Source: Agapetus fuscipes (Eukaryota; Arthropoda; Insecta; Trichoptera; Glossosomatidae). From it: a stretch of 64,000 nucleotides of DNA. A model generated the notes under the pieces. It did not search any database. It was given only the letters and a program-made list of their open reading frames with translations, and was not told where the DNA came from. Of the stretch, positions 63,930 through 64,000 are shown piece after piece (position 1 is the stretch's first letter; the number at the start of each line of letters is the position of its first letter). A program made the translations under genes and the position numbers. The stretch is from contig OX637344.1 of assembly GCA_951799405.1 (NCBI GenBank), positions 4,092,001 through 4,156,000 on the forward strand, in the 5' to 3' direction.

Positions 63930-64000
63930 CAGTGCCGGCGCTAGGGTTGGGCGCGGTCGGGCGACCGTCCAGGGCGCCGGGTGTGAAGGGGCGCCGCAGG
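63930..64000 (+). mobile_element. GC-rich hAT-like terminus at window edge
   Basis: cagtgccggcgctagggttg followed by a strongly GC-rich run. CAGTGCCGGC-type ends occur in hAT elements. The partner end lies outside the window. Confidence 0.35.

Overview
The window is AT-rich, intron-era eukaryotic intergenic DNA, most likely from an arthropod and probably an insect. The evidence is indirect: tRNA-headed SINEs, insect-type CR1/jockey, RTE and Penelope-like pieces, copia and gag-only LTR elements, TIR miniature elements, and no bacterial signals. I cannot name the species. I find no convincing host gene; almost every recognisable feature is a mobile element, its remnant, or a tandem repeat.

Family names used here are my own. 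LINE-A is a 5'-truncated reverse-transcriptase element. Its roughly 250-bp 3' UTR, ending in a TTAGA-type microsatellite, is scattered more than 30 times; the best copy is at 50779-52773. LINE-B is a relative whose tail is a TTACAG repeat (4806, 10640, 34748, 35400). LINE-C is RTE/BovB-like (40180, 46448). SINE1 has a tRNA-like head and a tail shared with a CR1-type LINE (49860-50111). SINE2 has a different tRNA-like head and the tail end gaagttacactatatgtgta. Several MITE families occur: Harbinger-like (TTA target duplication), mariner-like (TA), hAT-like (8 bp) and one unclassified.

Layout. 1-29.8 kb is a mosaic of SINEs, LINE-A 3' ends and MITEs, with a long-armed inverted repeat near 9 kb, a piggyBac-like element at 21.3-22.3 kb and a 5S rRNA fragment at 23.6 kb. 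29.8-34.1 kb is a foldback element whose arm was split by a young copia element (identical 165-bp LTRs, 5-bp target duplication) that has lost the core of its reverse transcriptase. 37.4-38.95 kb is a homogeneous 52-bp satellite of 30 units. 42.8-45.1 kb is a young gag-only LTR element inside a LINE-A 3' end. 48.1-49.6 kb holds a degenerate ~34-bp array beside a second foldback element. 50.8-52.8 kb is the best LINE-A copy. 56.7-60.3 kb is a nearly full-length two-ORF LINE whose ORFs overlap in the -1 frame over an A AAA AAC slippery heptamer. The rest to 64 kb is more SINE/LINE debris.

The parts interact as a transposon ecosystem. Defective elements (RT-deleted copia, gag-only LTR element, SINEs, MITEs) appear to have moved recently and so would depend on enzymes encoded elsewhere. 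Nested insertions give a relative order of events at several loci.
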